10,000 nt of DNA from Halocaridina rubra (lineage: Eukaryota > Arthropoda > Malacostraca > Decapoda > Atyidae): NCBI GenBank assembly GCA_037179515.1, contig JAXCGZ010013597.1:1-10000 (forward strand). Direction: 5' to 3'. The translations under genes and the position numbers were made by a program. The number at the start of each line of letters is the position of its first letter. The stretch's first letter is position 1. The notes below the pieces were generated by a model. That model was not told the origin of the DNA, searched no databases, and was given only the letters and a program-made list of their open reading frames with translations. Below are positions 1 through 8,845 of the stretch, in pieces.

Positions 1-204
1 ATGTAGATTAGATAGACATATGACAGAGGTAGGGTGGGTATGAATAGGTTAGTGCTTATTAGAAAAATCATAAAAAGAAAAACAGAATAAATAAGTAGAG
101 TAGAATAGAATAGGTTAGACATGCTGAAAATACAATTCAAAAATGGAGCTGCCTCGTGTGTGCCAGTAGGCATGTTGCAGTGTCCTCTATTCTTATGTTC
201 TTAT
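1..204 (+). mobile_element. CR1-like LINE, 3' terminal fragment (copy A)
   Basis: This is the 3' end of a non-LTR retrotransposon whose body lies left of the window. Positions 2-43 encode the last 13 residues of ORF2 (ending EVGWV, stop TGA at 41-43), followed by a 3' UTR of about 150 bp. The end is two and a half units of TTCTTATG (about 190-210). All of 1-204 is identical, base for base, to 1558-1761 in copy B. An 8-bp 3' terminal repeat of this sort is characteristic of the CR1 clade (chicken CR1 ends in ATTCTATG-type units). Its last repeat runs straight into the truncated 5' end of copy B. Confidence 0.88.
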
Positions 205-206
205 GT

Positions 207-1991
<1,785 letters not shown>

Positions 1992-2059
<68 letters not shown>
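1992..2059. repeat. (TA)n microsatellite, about 68 bp
   Basis: This is a perfect AT/TA dinucleotide run. It is followed by GAGGAAATAAATACATACG and then TTAGACAGGAAA, a 12-mer that recurs at the very end of the window after another TA tract. Confidence 0.97.
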
Positions 2060-2062
<3 letters not shown>

Positions 2063-2319
2063 GAAATAAATACATACGTTAGACAGGAAAGTTACTAAGC
2101 ATGTAATACCGTACGCGTATACAGCATGCAAATATACACATTACAATATAGCTAACATAAAAAAAAAACTATATGAAATGACACAGTATTAGAATAAACA
2201 ACCTTTAAGCAGGAATTACTAAGTCGAAATGCTGCACATTTCATTTCCCAAGATAATTAATGATAAATCCTTTTCTCTCTTTCTCTCACACAAAATATTT
2301 TTTCATGAGCTATGGGTAT
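2060..2319. other. AT-rich non-coding stretch
   Basis: No gene or recognisable repeat is visible apart from a poly-A run at about 2159-2168 and a short CT-rich segment at about 2272-2288. It carries the first copy of TTAGACAGGAAA (2079-2090). Confidence 0.5.
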
Positions 2320-2320
2320 C

Positions 2321-2372
<52 letters not shown>

Positions 2373-2396
2373 TAATCATCATCATCATCATCATCA
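2320..2396. repeat. Compound (AAT)n(ATC)n microsatellite
   Basis: About 50 bp of ATA/AAT trinucleotide repeat pass through a short AAC interruption into seven or so ATC units. In translation this yields poly-Asn then poly-His, which is not a real protein. Confidence 0.96.
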
Positions 2397-2459
2397 GTGT
2401 TTCATCAAAAAAGGATTACCTGAAATAAGATTACCGGCGGTAATGAAAGCATTACTGGA

Positions 2460-2581
2460 GGATTTATTTATTCAGTTATGTATTTATATCAATATACACT
2501 TATTTATTTGTTTATATGAAATGGGTATCTGTTATTTATTTACCTATTTACCTCTAGTTTTATTCATGGATATCAATTATT
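2460..2581. repeat. Degenerate TTTA-type tetranucleotide repeat, left part
   Basis: The stretch is dominated by TATTTATTTA, TTTATTTACC and similar words, an eroded (TTTA)n array. The SINE at 2601-2794 inserted into this tract, which resumes on its far side. Confidence 0.6.
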
Positions 2582-2600
2582 CACTTATTACTGTCGGTTT
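2582..2600. repeat. Target-site duplication, left copy (19 bp)
   Basis: CACTTATTACTGTCGGTTT here is repeated without a mismatch at 2795-2813, exactly bracketing the SINE. A 19-bp perfect duplication is typical of LINE-driven insertion. Confidence 0.9.
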
Positions 2601-2794
2601 GTAGTCGCCGTGGCTCAGTCGGTAGCGTCTCCGACTCTGAGGCGTCAGGTCGAGGGTTCGCGCCCCGCCACGGTCTGAGGTTCGCAAAGGCATGCACTCA
2701 GCGTAAGGATTACATCTGCCAAAACAAGTCCTTCGCAAGAAGGCAACCGTCCTAGCCCTTGGTTGATAAGGGAGTCCGTGACGTAAAACCGGAA
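2601..2794 (+). mobile_element. tRNA-derived SINE with intact target-site duplication
   Basis: This 194-bp element has a tRNA-like head carrying an RNA polymerase III A box (TGGCTCAGTCGG, 2611-2622) and a B-box-like GGTTCGCGCCC (2655-2665), 32 bp apart. GCCGTGG at 2607-2613 can pair with CCACGGT at 2668-2674, resembling an acceptor stem. The rest (about 2675-2794) is not tRNA-like and ends in GTAAAACCGGAA, with no poly-A. Perfect 19-bp direct repeats flank it. A SINE has no protein and is moved by a partner LINE, which this sequence does not identify. It is clearly different in body from the SINE family at 5190-5343 and 8557-9578. A true tRNA gene is unlikely because the stems have mismatches and the head is fused to the body. 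Confidence 0.85.
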
Positions 2795-2813
2795 CACTTA
2801 TTACTGTCGGTTT
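2795..2813. repeat. Target-site duplication, right copy (19 bp)
   Basis: This is the exact repeat of 2582-2600 and marks the 3' boundary of the SINE at 2794. Confidence 0.9.
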
Positions 2814-3095
2814 ACACTTTCATTTACGTATATATATATGCATCTATGTATTTAGCAAACTACTTATCTACTTATTTTTTTTACTTATTTATCTACTTAT
2901 CTCTTACTGAAGAATTTTATTTTCATTTGTTTACTACCAGTTGCTTAATCTATTTATTTCAACGAAATTTACTTATAGATATATTCACGTAATCATATTT
3001 ATCTATTCAGTGATTATTTATTTATTTATATATTTATATACTTACATTAATGAATACTAATTTTTAAGTTTATATATTTTAGTGAAACTTCATAT

Positions 3096-3097
<2 letters not shown>
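2814..3097. repeat. Degenerate TTTA/CTTA-type repeat, right part
   Basis: Words such as CTTATTTATCTACTTATC and TTATTTATTTATATATTTAT recur, continuing the eroded tetranucleotide tract interrupted by the SINE. No gene is visible; the reading frame at 2759-2992 is only low-complexity Tyr/Leu/Phe sequence. Confidence 0.6.

Positions 3098-3157
<60 letters not shown>
3098..3157. repeat. (TA)n microsatellite, about 60 bp
   Basis: This perfect TA run is followed by ATGTATTAACTTAC (3158-3171), the same 14 bases that follow the next TA run. Confidence 0.97.
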
Positions 3158-3159
<2 letters not shown>

Positions 3160-3170
3160 GTATTAACTTA

Positions 3171-3172
<2 letters not shown>

Positions 3173-3262
<90 letters not shown>
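3173..3262. repeat. (TA)n microsatellite, about 90 bp
   Basis: This perfect TA run is bracketed by two copies of ATGTATTAACTTAC (3158-3171 and 3262-3275). LINE copy C starts immediately after the second copy. Confidence 0.97.
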
Positions 3263-3267
<5 letters not shown>

Positions 3268-3273
3268 TAACTT

Positions 3274-3767
3274 ACAGATTAAAAAAAACTTAATCTACAT
3301 TCTCTAGAGAGGCGAAGAGTTAGGGGGGATATGATTGAAGTGTATAAATGGTTTAAAGGGATTAACAAGGGAGATATTAATAAAGTTTTAAAAATTCATG
3401 ATCAAACCAGAACTCGTAATAATGGATTTAAGCTTGATAAATTTAGGTTCAGAAGGGAAATTGGTAAAAATTGGTTTGGTAATAGAGTAGCTGATGCATG
3501 GAACAAGCTTCCTAGTATGATAGTAAATGCCAATACCTTAGACACCTTCAAATGTAGATTAGATAGACATATGACAGAGGTAGGGTGGTTATGAATAGGT
3601 TAGTGCTTATTAGAAAAATCATAAAAAGAAAAACAGAATAAATAAGTAGAGTAGAATAGAATAGGTTAGACATGCTGAAAATACAATTAAAAAATGGAGC
3701 TGCCTCGTGTGTGCCAGTAGGCATGTTGCAGTGTCCTCTATTCTTCTTATGTTCTTCTTCTTCTTAT
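3274..3767 (+). mobile_element. CR1-like LINE, 3' fragment (copy C)
   Basis: This is the 3'-terminal 494 bp or so of the same element as copies A and B. Homology starts at ACAGATT (3274), matching B from 1281. Against B I count three substitutions (3518 G to T, 3589 G to T, 3689 C to A) and one extra A in the run at 3281-3288, giving about 99% identity. The tail differs: it has expanded to TTCTTCTTATGTTCTTCTTCTTCTTA (about 3742-3767) instead of clean TTCTTATG units. No target-site duplication is evident. The different 5' cut point with a shared 3' end supports an independent insertion. Confidence 0.9.
3283..3594 (+). pseudogene. LINE ORF2 C-terminal remnant (copy C)
   Basis: This corresponds to residues about 365-465 of the copy B protein (LNLHSLERRRVRGD onward) and ends at TGA 3592-3594. 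An extra A in the homopolymer at 3281-3288 shifts the frame relative to B, and in the frame used here TAA at 3280-3282 lies just upstream, so nothing longer could be read. Two residues differ from B: Arg to Met (codon with 3518) and the last residue, Val to Leu (codon at 3589). The RT catalytic core is absent. It is a dead fragment and any translation from the internal ATG at 3331 would be incidental. Confidence 0.85.
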
Positions 3768-4232
<465 letters not shown>

Positions 4233-4256
4233 CTATCTCTGTTTCGGAGGACGAAG

Positions 4257-4276
4257 CAAAGAAGAAGAAGAAGAAA
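4257..4276. repeat. Short (GAA)n run
   Basis: Five or so AAG/GAA units sit just downstream of the compound microsatellite. Confidence 0.85.
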
Positions 4277-4537
4277 CGGAAAGCAGTGTATAATTCAATT
4301 CGATGATAATGTCCGCACATATGGAGTCATCAATCATTAAACACAAAACCTTCATGGTGAGTTTCTTCTTACCATTATTGAATTTGTCAAATGGTTTCTA
4401 CTTCCTACTTGTATTTAAGTGATGAATAATTAGAAAAGGGTGTAGATAATTCTAACAAATTCCTCATTAAATTTCGTAAAATCCTGACTTTGCTGGCATA
4501 AACAACTTGCTGCTGTTGAAATGACTTTCCAAGTCTG
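4277..4537. other. Non-coding stretch without recognised features
   Basis: The composition is mixed and AT-rich. No ORF of interest, RNA structure or known repeat was seen. Confidence 0.45.
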
Positions 4538-4577
<40 letters not shown>

Positions 4578-4697
4578 AATGAATATCATTATCATTATTA
4601 TTATTATCACCATCAGTATCATTACAACAACTATCATTGCTACAATTATTAATGTTAATCAAGATTATTTTCAATATCGTCATTACTGTTATTATTA

Positions 4698-4735
<38 letters not shown>
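4538..4735. repeat. (ATT)n microsatellite cluster with interrupted units
   Basis: Two clean ATT runs (about 4540-4577 and 4702-4735) flank a degenerate stretch of ATC/ATT/ACA triplets, together probably one old, partly eroded trinucleotide array. The poly-Ile, poly-Tyr and poly-Asn frames across it are artefacts. Confidence 0.9.
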
Positions 4736-5189
4736 ACTCACTTTCAACGTTTCCCCAGAAGAAGCATATGCAGACCAACTTTCTTTTTTTAAATAACTAA
4801 AACAAATATTGAAATATAAAAGCATGACTGTATTTAATATAGTAATAATCAGCATCCTTAGTACACTTAACCTTGAGAGTGAAATATCTTAACGCAATCT
4901 ATTCATTAAATTTTTTAACTATTATAAATATAAGGATTATTGAAGGGGTAATTTTGTCCTTATCGAACCCTGAGCTCGCTCAGATACTGATCCTGATAAC
5001 CTGCCTTTTGCCTCAATCCCAGATGAAACACCGGGAAATGACATCAGGTGGCTACTCTGGGATTGATCCATACTTTGTTTTCAATACATAATTAAAATGA
5101 TGGTCAAAATAGTAGTTAAAAATACCAAATAAATAAATGAATACATAGTGAGAATATGTGCTTAAATGTTTTTTTTGTCATTTTCACGT
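4736..5189. other. Non-coding stretch with one perfect hairpin
   Basis: There is no convincing gene; the frame at 4873-5091 has no recognisable domain. TCAATCCCAGA at 5013-5023 is the exact reverse complement of TCTGGGATTGA at 5056-5066, giving an 11-bp stem with a 32-base loop. Confidence 0.5.
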
Positions 5190-5343
5190 ATTACTATTAA
5201 TCTCAATTCGAATGGGGGTGGACACAAGCACTTGGTGTTGAGGAATTAAGGCTGGCTGCCCTTCCTAACACCCCGCGGTGTACTCAAACACGGGTTTGTC
5301 ATTTCCCAAGTTGTGTGTTCTAACCCTTGAGCTACCGTGGCCC
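5190..5343 (-). mobile_element. tRNA-derived SINE, family 2, copy 1
   Basis: Read on the minus strand, the head starts near 5343 with GGGCCACGG. It has an A-box-like TAGCTCAAGGG (5334 to 5324) and a decayed B box GTTTGAGTAC (5289 to 5280). The body has GTTAGGAAGGGCAGCCAGCC and then GTGTCCACCCCCATTCGA and GAGATTAATAGTAA at its 3' end (about 5190). The same order of segments occurs at 8557-8688, 8846-8970 and 9431-9578, which defines a family. Divergence in the promoter boxes suggests an old, inactive copy. I do not know a published name for it. Confidence 0.78.
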
Positions 5344-5544
5344 AAAATGCGCTTCGAGGTATATAATATAAAAATTATATAAACCATGAATCAGTGGTGG
5401 TGACAAGGAGTCAACATTCAAAGGATTACCAGTTCACATTCTATCTAATCCTAAAATGACTTTCCCGAAGCCTTGACATCATTAACTCTATTTCATTTTT
5501 CTTTATCGCTTTCACATGTTCGTATGGGGTCGCTAATAATAACT
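5344..5544. other. Non-coding stretch without recognised features
   Basis: A small AT hairpin is visible (TATATAAT at 5360-5367 with ATTATATA at 5374-5381). Otherwise nothing was recognised. Confidence 0.45.
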
Positions 5545-5660
5545 AGTCTCTCGGAGGCTAGTGGTTGGTTTTGGTTTATGCTTTAAAGGCCTTGCCTGAC
5601 GCCAACCCTTTTCATTGACTGGGAAATAGCTTAACTAGAGCCACCCAAAAATGGTCGTCA
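5545..5660. repeat. Possible dispersed repeat fragment
   Basis: This segment contains CCTTGCCTGACGCCAACCC (5590-5608). A related string, CCTGACACCAACACACTCC, occurs on the minus strand at about 6732-6750. The shared GCCTGAC-CCAAC core could mean two old copies of one interspersed family, but similarity beyond about 35 bp is weak by eye. Confidence 0.35.
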
Positions 5661-5708
5661 GATATTCATGTAATAAAACTTTTTTTTTGGTAAGGATTAT
5701 ATATTTTT

Positions 5709-6040
5709 CCTTTACATGACAAGTGCCACGGAGGCATTTCTAATTCTTATTCTTTATATGAGGAGTACTTTGCAGACTTGTTAAAATTAGGAGCGCCAAC
5801 GATACGCTCTTAGTTATGTATTTGAAGAATTTTTCTATATATGAAGAGTGTCATGGTGACATTCTTAGTTCTTTTTATGAGTTGGAAAACGAAATTTTTT
5901 TTGTATGAAGAGCCGAGGAGACCTTTTAATCCTTTTCTTTTTTTTTCTTTATACGACGAGAGCCAAGGACACACTTCTCTTTATGTGAGGAGTGCCAAGG
6001 ATACAAGTATTTCAATATGAGGGCCAAAGGGTGCCATCAA
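5709..6040 (+). repeat. Degenerate tandem repeat around ATGAGGAGTGCCAAGGA
   Basis: A loosely conserved unit, about TATGAGGAGTGCCAAGGAGA followed by C(A)TTCTTA and a T-rich spacer with TTCTTTA, recurs with anchors near 5715, 5757, 5841, 5904, 5951, 5984 and 6017. Spacings are about 43, 84, 63, 47, 33 and 33 bp, so unit length is variable, or units have been deleted and extended. It is not a simple microsatellite and shows no coding periodicity. The frame starting at 6017 begins inside the last unit and has no recognisable domain. Confidence 0.6.
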
Positions 6041-6045
6041 CCATT

Positions 6046-6330
6046 AAAGAGAGTGCCTCGAGATCTGCCAAACTACTCAACTAATGTGTTTCATAAAAGG
6101 TTGACCTCCCATTCTTTTAATTTTAATAAATGGAGTGATTCCAGCGCCAAGTCAGGCGGATTTTTCTCTTTCACATTCTGGTATTTCCTTAATGCCGTGA
6201 TGGACAAGGGAATGTCAGAGTAACTACTCATTTAGCCAGCTAAGTGCTCCTGCTATTTCATTCCTGATACTAATGACTAAAAACTTAATTTTATTCATAC
6301 ACTGATAGCTATAACAGTGATATTGGTAGT
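6046..6330. other. Non-coding stretch without recognised features
   Basis: A 68-residue frame ends at 6223 but shows no domain, signal or codon pattern that supports a gene. Nothing else was recognised. Confidence 0.45.
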
Positions 6331-6447
<117 letters not shown>

Positions 6448-6664
6448 CCATAACTACCAACGCTAGCCTAGAATTATTTTTCACTCAAACATAGATTACA
6501 CCTAATTACCTCATTATCACCGTAATTAATAGCAAAATTAAATCTCAGTTTAAAAAAGTTACAGGATTCACAAAATTTAACTTGCACATGTCAGCAGCAC
6601 CTGTCATGAAAGGATATTACTTAATAATGATAAGTTCATTATACAGTATTACTGATATTCAAAT
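6448..6664. other. AT-rich non-coding stretch
   Basis: No gene or repeat was recognised. The short frame at 6582-6776 has no domain. Confidence 0.45.
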
Positions 6665-6755
6665 TACCAGTGCAGCCACTGGGGGAGAAAGCAAGCTGAA
6701 CTCGGTGACGGTCCCAAGCCCGGGGATATGGAGTGTGTTGGTGTCAGGAGTGACA
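6665..6755 (-). repeat. Possible dispersed repeat fragment, GC-richer than its surroundings
   Basis: On the minus strand the segment reads CCTGACACCAAC, then CCCCGGGCTTGGGACCG, then CCCCCAGTGGCTG. Its base composition stands out from the flanking AT-rich DNA and its first part resembles 5590-5608 on the plus strand. It looks like an insertion of an interspersed repeat, class unknown. Confidence 0.4.
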
Positions 6756-6773
6756 TATATGATAATGATAATA

Positions 6774-6819
6774 TAATAGTTATTGTAGTACTTATAGTAG
6801 TAGCACTAGTAGTAGTAGA

Positions 6820-6861
<42 letters not shown>
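6774..6861. repeat. (TAG)n then (TAA)n microsatellite
   Basis: Imperfect TAG triplets (about 6785-6820) change into a clean TAA run (6822-6861). Confidence 0.9.
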
Positions 6862-7042
6862 CTACATGCAACAACCCTATTCCCCTCATAAGGGAAAGTA
6901 GCTGAGTCAATGTAAAATACCTTGATTTTATAAATAATAATACTAATAATAATAACAATAAAAATAATAATTATCTATATGCATGAGCCCTATTCCCCTT
7001 AATAAGAGGGGTGGCAGAGACAGAGCTAAATACATTGACTCA
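6862..7042. repeat. Duplicated module beside (AAT)n, with 12-bp inverted repeat
   Basis: Two similar modules occur, each directly after an (AAT)n tract: 6862-6914 and about 6972-7042. Shared words are CTACATGCA / CTATATGCA and CCCTATTCCCCT, followed by an A-rich then GGG-containing segment. TGAGTCAATGTA (6903-6914) is exactly reverse-complementary to TACATTGACTCA (7031-7042). An imperfect (AAT)n run (6933-6971) separates the modules. Confidence 0.55.
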
Positions 7043-7101
<59 letters not shown>

Positions 7102-7102
7102 T
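7043..7102. repeat. (AAT)n microsatellite
   Basis: About 20 AAT units with one AAA interruption near the left end. The minus-strand poly-Ile frame across it is an artefact. Confidence 0.95.
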
Positions 7103-7560
7103 ATAAAAGCCTTTTACAACTCAACAGGCTTATGGAGTACACACGTAGAAAGGAGACGATCACAGGCAAAACCATCTCGAAAATCAAGTTAGCGGTCTCT
7201 GGATTCTCCTTGTTCCTGCCACCTAAGTGGACTAAAAAAAAAGAAAACAAAGAAAGTAAAGGGGCTAATTTGAATATGTAGCATAAGTAATCATGGACTA
7301 AAACAAGAAGCAAGGCTAGGATTAGCAAGCTTATGATAGACAACTATGGGTCAGGAAAAACACTGGAATGATGATCCAAGAACGATGGGTCTTCAGAGAG
7401 TGGCAGACTTGAGGTTACTGCTGTGGCTAGGCACTACAGTGGAGGGTTGGGGCCTGTGCCTGATGGCGACCGCCCTATGGGTCCTCCATGACAATTCCAC
7501 CCATCCGTGGGTGAAGAATCTAAATCAACTCAGTCTACAAGTCATATGGTGAGAAGTAAA
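7103..7560. other. Unclassified, more complex sequence; no supported gene
   Basis: This block is less AT-rich than its neighbours, particularly at 7346-7560. Two frames (7026-7343 minus, 105 codons; 7346-7552 plus, 68 codons) have no recognisable domain, and the first runs into the microsatellite. It could be a decayed interspersed repeat or an unrecognised exon. I cannot decide which. Confidence 0.35.
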
Positions 7561-7754
7561 TAGATATAAGAAAAAAATGGAAAAGGAATCCCTGTCCAGT
7601 AGCCATCCATCTTTACAAAAAAATAACCAAATATATAAATAAATTAATTAATTAATCAATCAAATCTCCAGGGAGCTCTCCTGAGGTATGAAATAAGTCT
7701 TCAAATATAACTACTTTCAAAATAGTCAGAACAAATAAGCTAACGTGAATTAGA
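7561..7754. other. AT-rich non-coding stretch
   Basis: Contains a small TAAT/TCAA repeat (about 7630-7666). Nothing else was recognised. Confidence 0.45.
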
Positions 7755-7895
7755 TGAGTTTAGGTAGATGACCTTAGGTGAGGTTAACATTAGACTCGAT
7801 AACCTTATATTAGGTTTAAATAGGCTAGGTGATCTCAGATTAGCTTAGGTTAAGTAACCTTAGGTTAGTGTGATTAGATAAGGTTAGGTTGGGGT
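7755..7895 (+). repeat. Degenerate TTAGG-rich stretch
   Basis: Six exact TTAGG words occur in about 130 bp (7760, 7774, 7810, 7845, 7860, 7884), with near variants such as AGGTTA and GGCTAGG between them. TTAGG is the usual arthropod telomeric unit, so this may be an eroded interstitial telomere-like or (AGGTT)n tract. Spacing is irregular, so it is not a fresh array. Confidence 0.5.
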
Positions 7896-8052
7896 ATTTT
7901 CAGACTAATTCCTTTGTCACACTAGCTTATAAACTAGCTCTTCTGAGATTAGCTTTTCAGTAGTACACTCATCAAAAACCAATATTCCAATAAGTCTGCA
8001 TGCAATAAAATTTCTTCCTTGTTCTAAGTAAGGATTTGTACTCCTATACCTA

Positions 8053-8077
8053 CCCACCCATCCACCCACCCCCACCC
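8053..8077 (-). promoter_or_regulatory. Candidate G-quadruplex motif (minus strand)
   Basis: On the plus strand five C runs of at least three are separated by loops of one to five bases (CCCACCCATCCACCCA, then CCCCC, A, CCC). The minus strand therefore fits the G3+N1-7 quadruplex pattern. It may equally be read as an eroded CCCA/ATCC repeat. No gene is adjacent to assign a role. Confidence 0.6.
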
Positions 8078-8137
8078 ATCCTCGGGAGGAAGAGAGTGTG
8101 AAGGGAAAGGAACAGATTACCAATAATTAATATGGCC

Positions 8138-8153
8138 CTGGAATGCATTCCAG
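8138..8153. repeat. 16-bp perfect palindrome CTGGAATGCATTCCAG
   Basis: The sequence equals its own reverse complement. It holds two head-to-head GGAATG/CATTCC half-sites, the core recognised by TEAD-type factors in animals, but no neighbouring gene supports a regulatory role. Confidence 0.7.
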
Positions 8154-8258
8154 ATTTACGCGAGATTAAGTTTCACACAAAACGACCGGGTTGTGGAGAG
8201 TGTTTCTTGGTTTGTGAATCAGGTGTACAAAGAACTCACATTACTTATCGGCTTTTAT

Positions 8259-8325
8259 TCTCTCTCTCTCTATCTCTCTATCTATCTATCTATCTATATA
8301 TCTAGCTAGCTAGCTAGCTAGCTAT
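8259..8325. repeat. Compound (CT)n(CTAT)n(CTAG)n microsatellite
   Basis: CT units give way to CTAT units and then to five CTAG units (8302-8324). CTAG is self-complementary, so the last part is palindromic. Confidence 0.95.
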
Positions 8326-8440
8326 CTACCAAGTTTCCTTATCTAGAGAGAAAAGGATTTCAAACTATCTTTCAATCTTGCCTTTCTAGTGAAAAATGAC
8401 AGTGCCTTTGTAAACCAAGAGGTCAAAGAGCGTCGACGAT

Positions 8441-8461
8441 GACTCTCTCTCTCTTTCTCTT
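8441..8461. repeat. Short (CT)n run
   Basis: A CT-rich run of about 20 bp with one TTT interruption. Confidence 0.85.
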
Positions 8462-8556
8462 TTGCTAAATTTTCTCTTCTGAGGATAAAAGGTCGTAGTG
8501 TGATATCTTTCCTAATTCTTTGCTTCCATGATGAAATTAAATATGAAATAATTTAT

Positions 8557-8688
8557 GGGGGGTGGACACAGACAGGTTGGAGCTGGGGAACAAAAGTTGG
8601 ATGCCCTTTCTAACACCATGCGTTGGGCTCGAACACGGGCTTATCATTTCCCGAGTCGAGTGCCCTAGCCACTGAGCTACCGCGGTCT
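8557..8688 (-). mobile_element. tRNA-derived SINE, family 2, copy 2
   Basis: Read on the minus strand, the head starts near 8688 with GAGACCGCGG and holds a consensus A box TAGCTCAGTGG (8679 to 8669) and a consensus B box GTTCGAGCCC (8634 to 8625), the best-preserved pol III promoter of the family in this window. The body continues with GTTAGAAAGGGCATCCAAC, then CCCCAGCTCC and GTCTGTGTCCACCCC. It stops at that CCACCCCCC and lacks the ATTCGA...GGGGATTAA end seen in the other copies, so the 3' end is truncated or belongs to a subfamily. No clear target-site duplication was found. Confidence 0.8.
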
Positions 8689-8845
8689 CGCTCATAAGCT
8701 GATTTATGATAGGATTCCAATTGTCATTTAAAATGTGTAATAATCATGCTTAATGTGAATTAATAGTTGTTATTAGCAATTAATTCATCCCATTACATAA
8801 TTTATATCATTGTTCAATATCAATTTCATGAAGTTGTAGTACAAC

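Noticed and set aside
2320..2396. CRISPR-like array of short direct repeats
   Set aside because: The repeats are trinucleotide units without spacers, and the genome is eukaryotic in character.
2260..2604. Poly-Asn/poly-His frame
   Set aside because: It is a translation of (AAT)n(ATC)n; the flanking residues are low-complexity and there is no domain.
2601..2675. Functional tRNA gene at the SINE head
   Set aside because: The A and B boxes are tRNA-like, but the T-stem has a mismatch, the acceptor pairing is out of register with the A box, and the head is part of a 194-bp unit flanked by target-site duplications.
4873..5091. 72-codon plus-strand frame
   Set aside because: Short, no domain, no splice or conservation evidence visible; expected by chance in AT-rich DNA.
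7102..7110. TATAAAAG as a promoter TATA box
   Set aside because: It is formed by the end of an (AAT)n tract and has no downstream gene.
7026..7552. Two adjacent frames (105 codons minus, 68 codons plus) as possible exons
   Set aside because: Neither shows a recognisable domain and the first ends in poly-Ile from a microsatellite. They are retained only as an unclassified block.
7917..8123. 68-codon minus-strand frame with Gly/Trp-rich part
   Set aside because: The VGVGGWVGR part is the translation of the G-rich repeat at 8053-8077; no domain otherwise.
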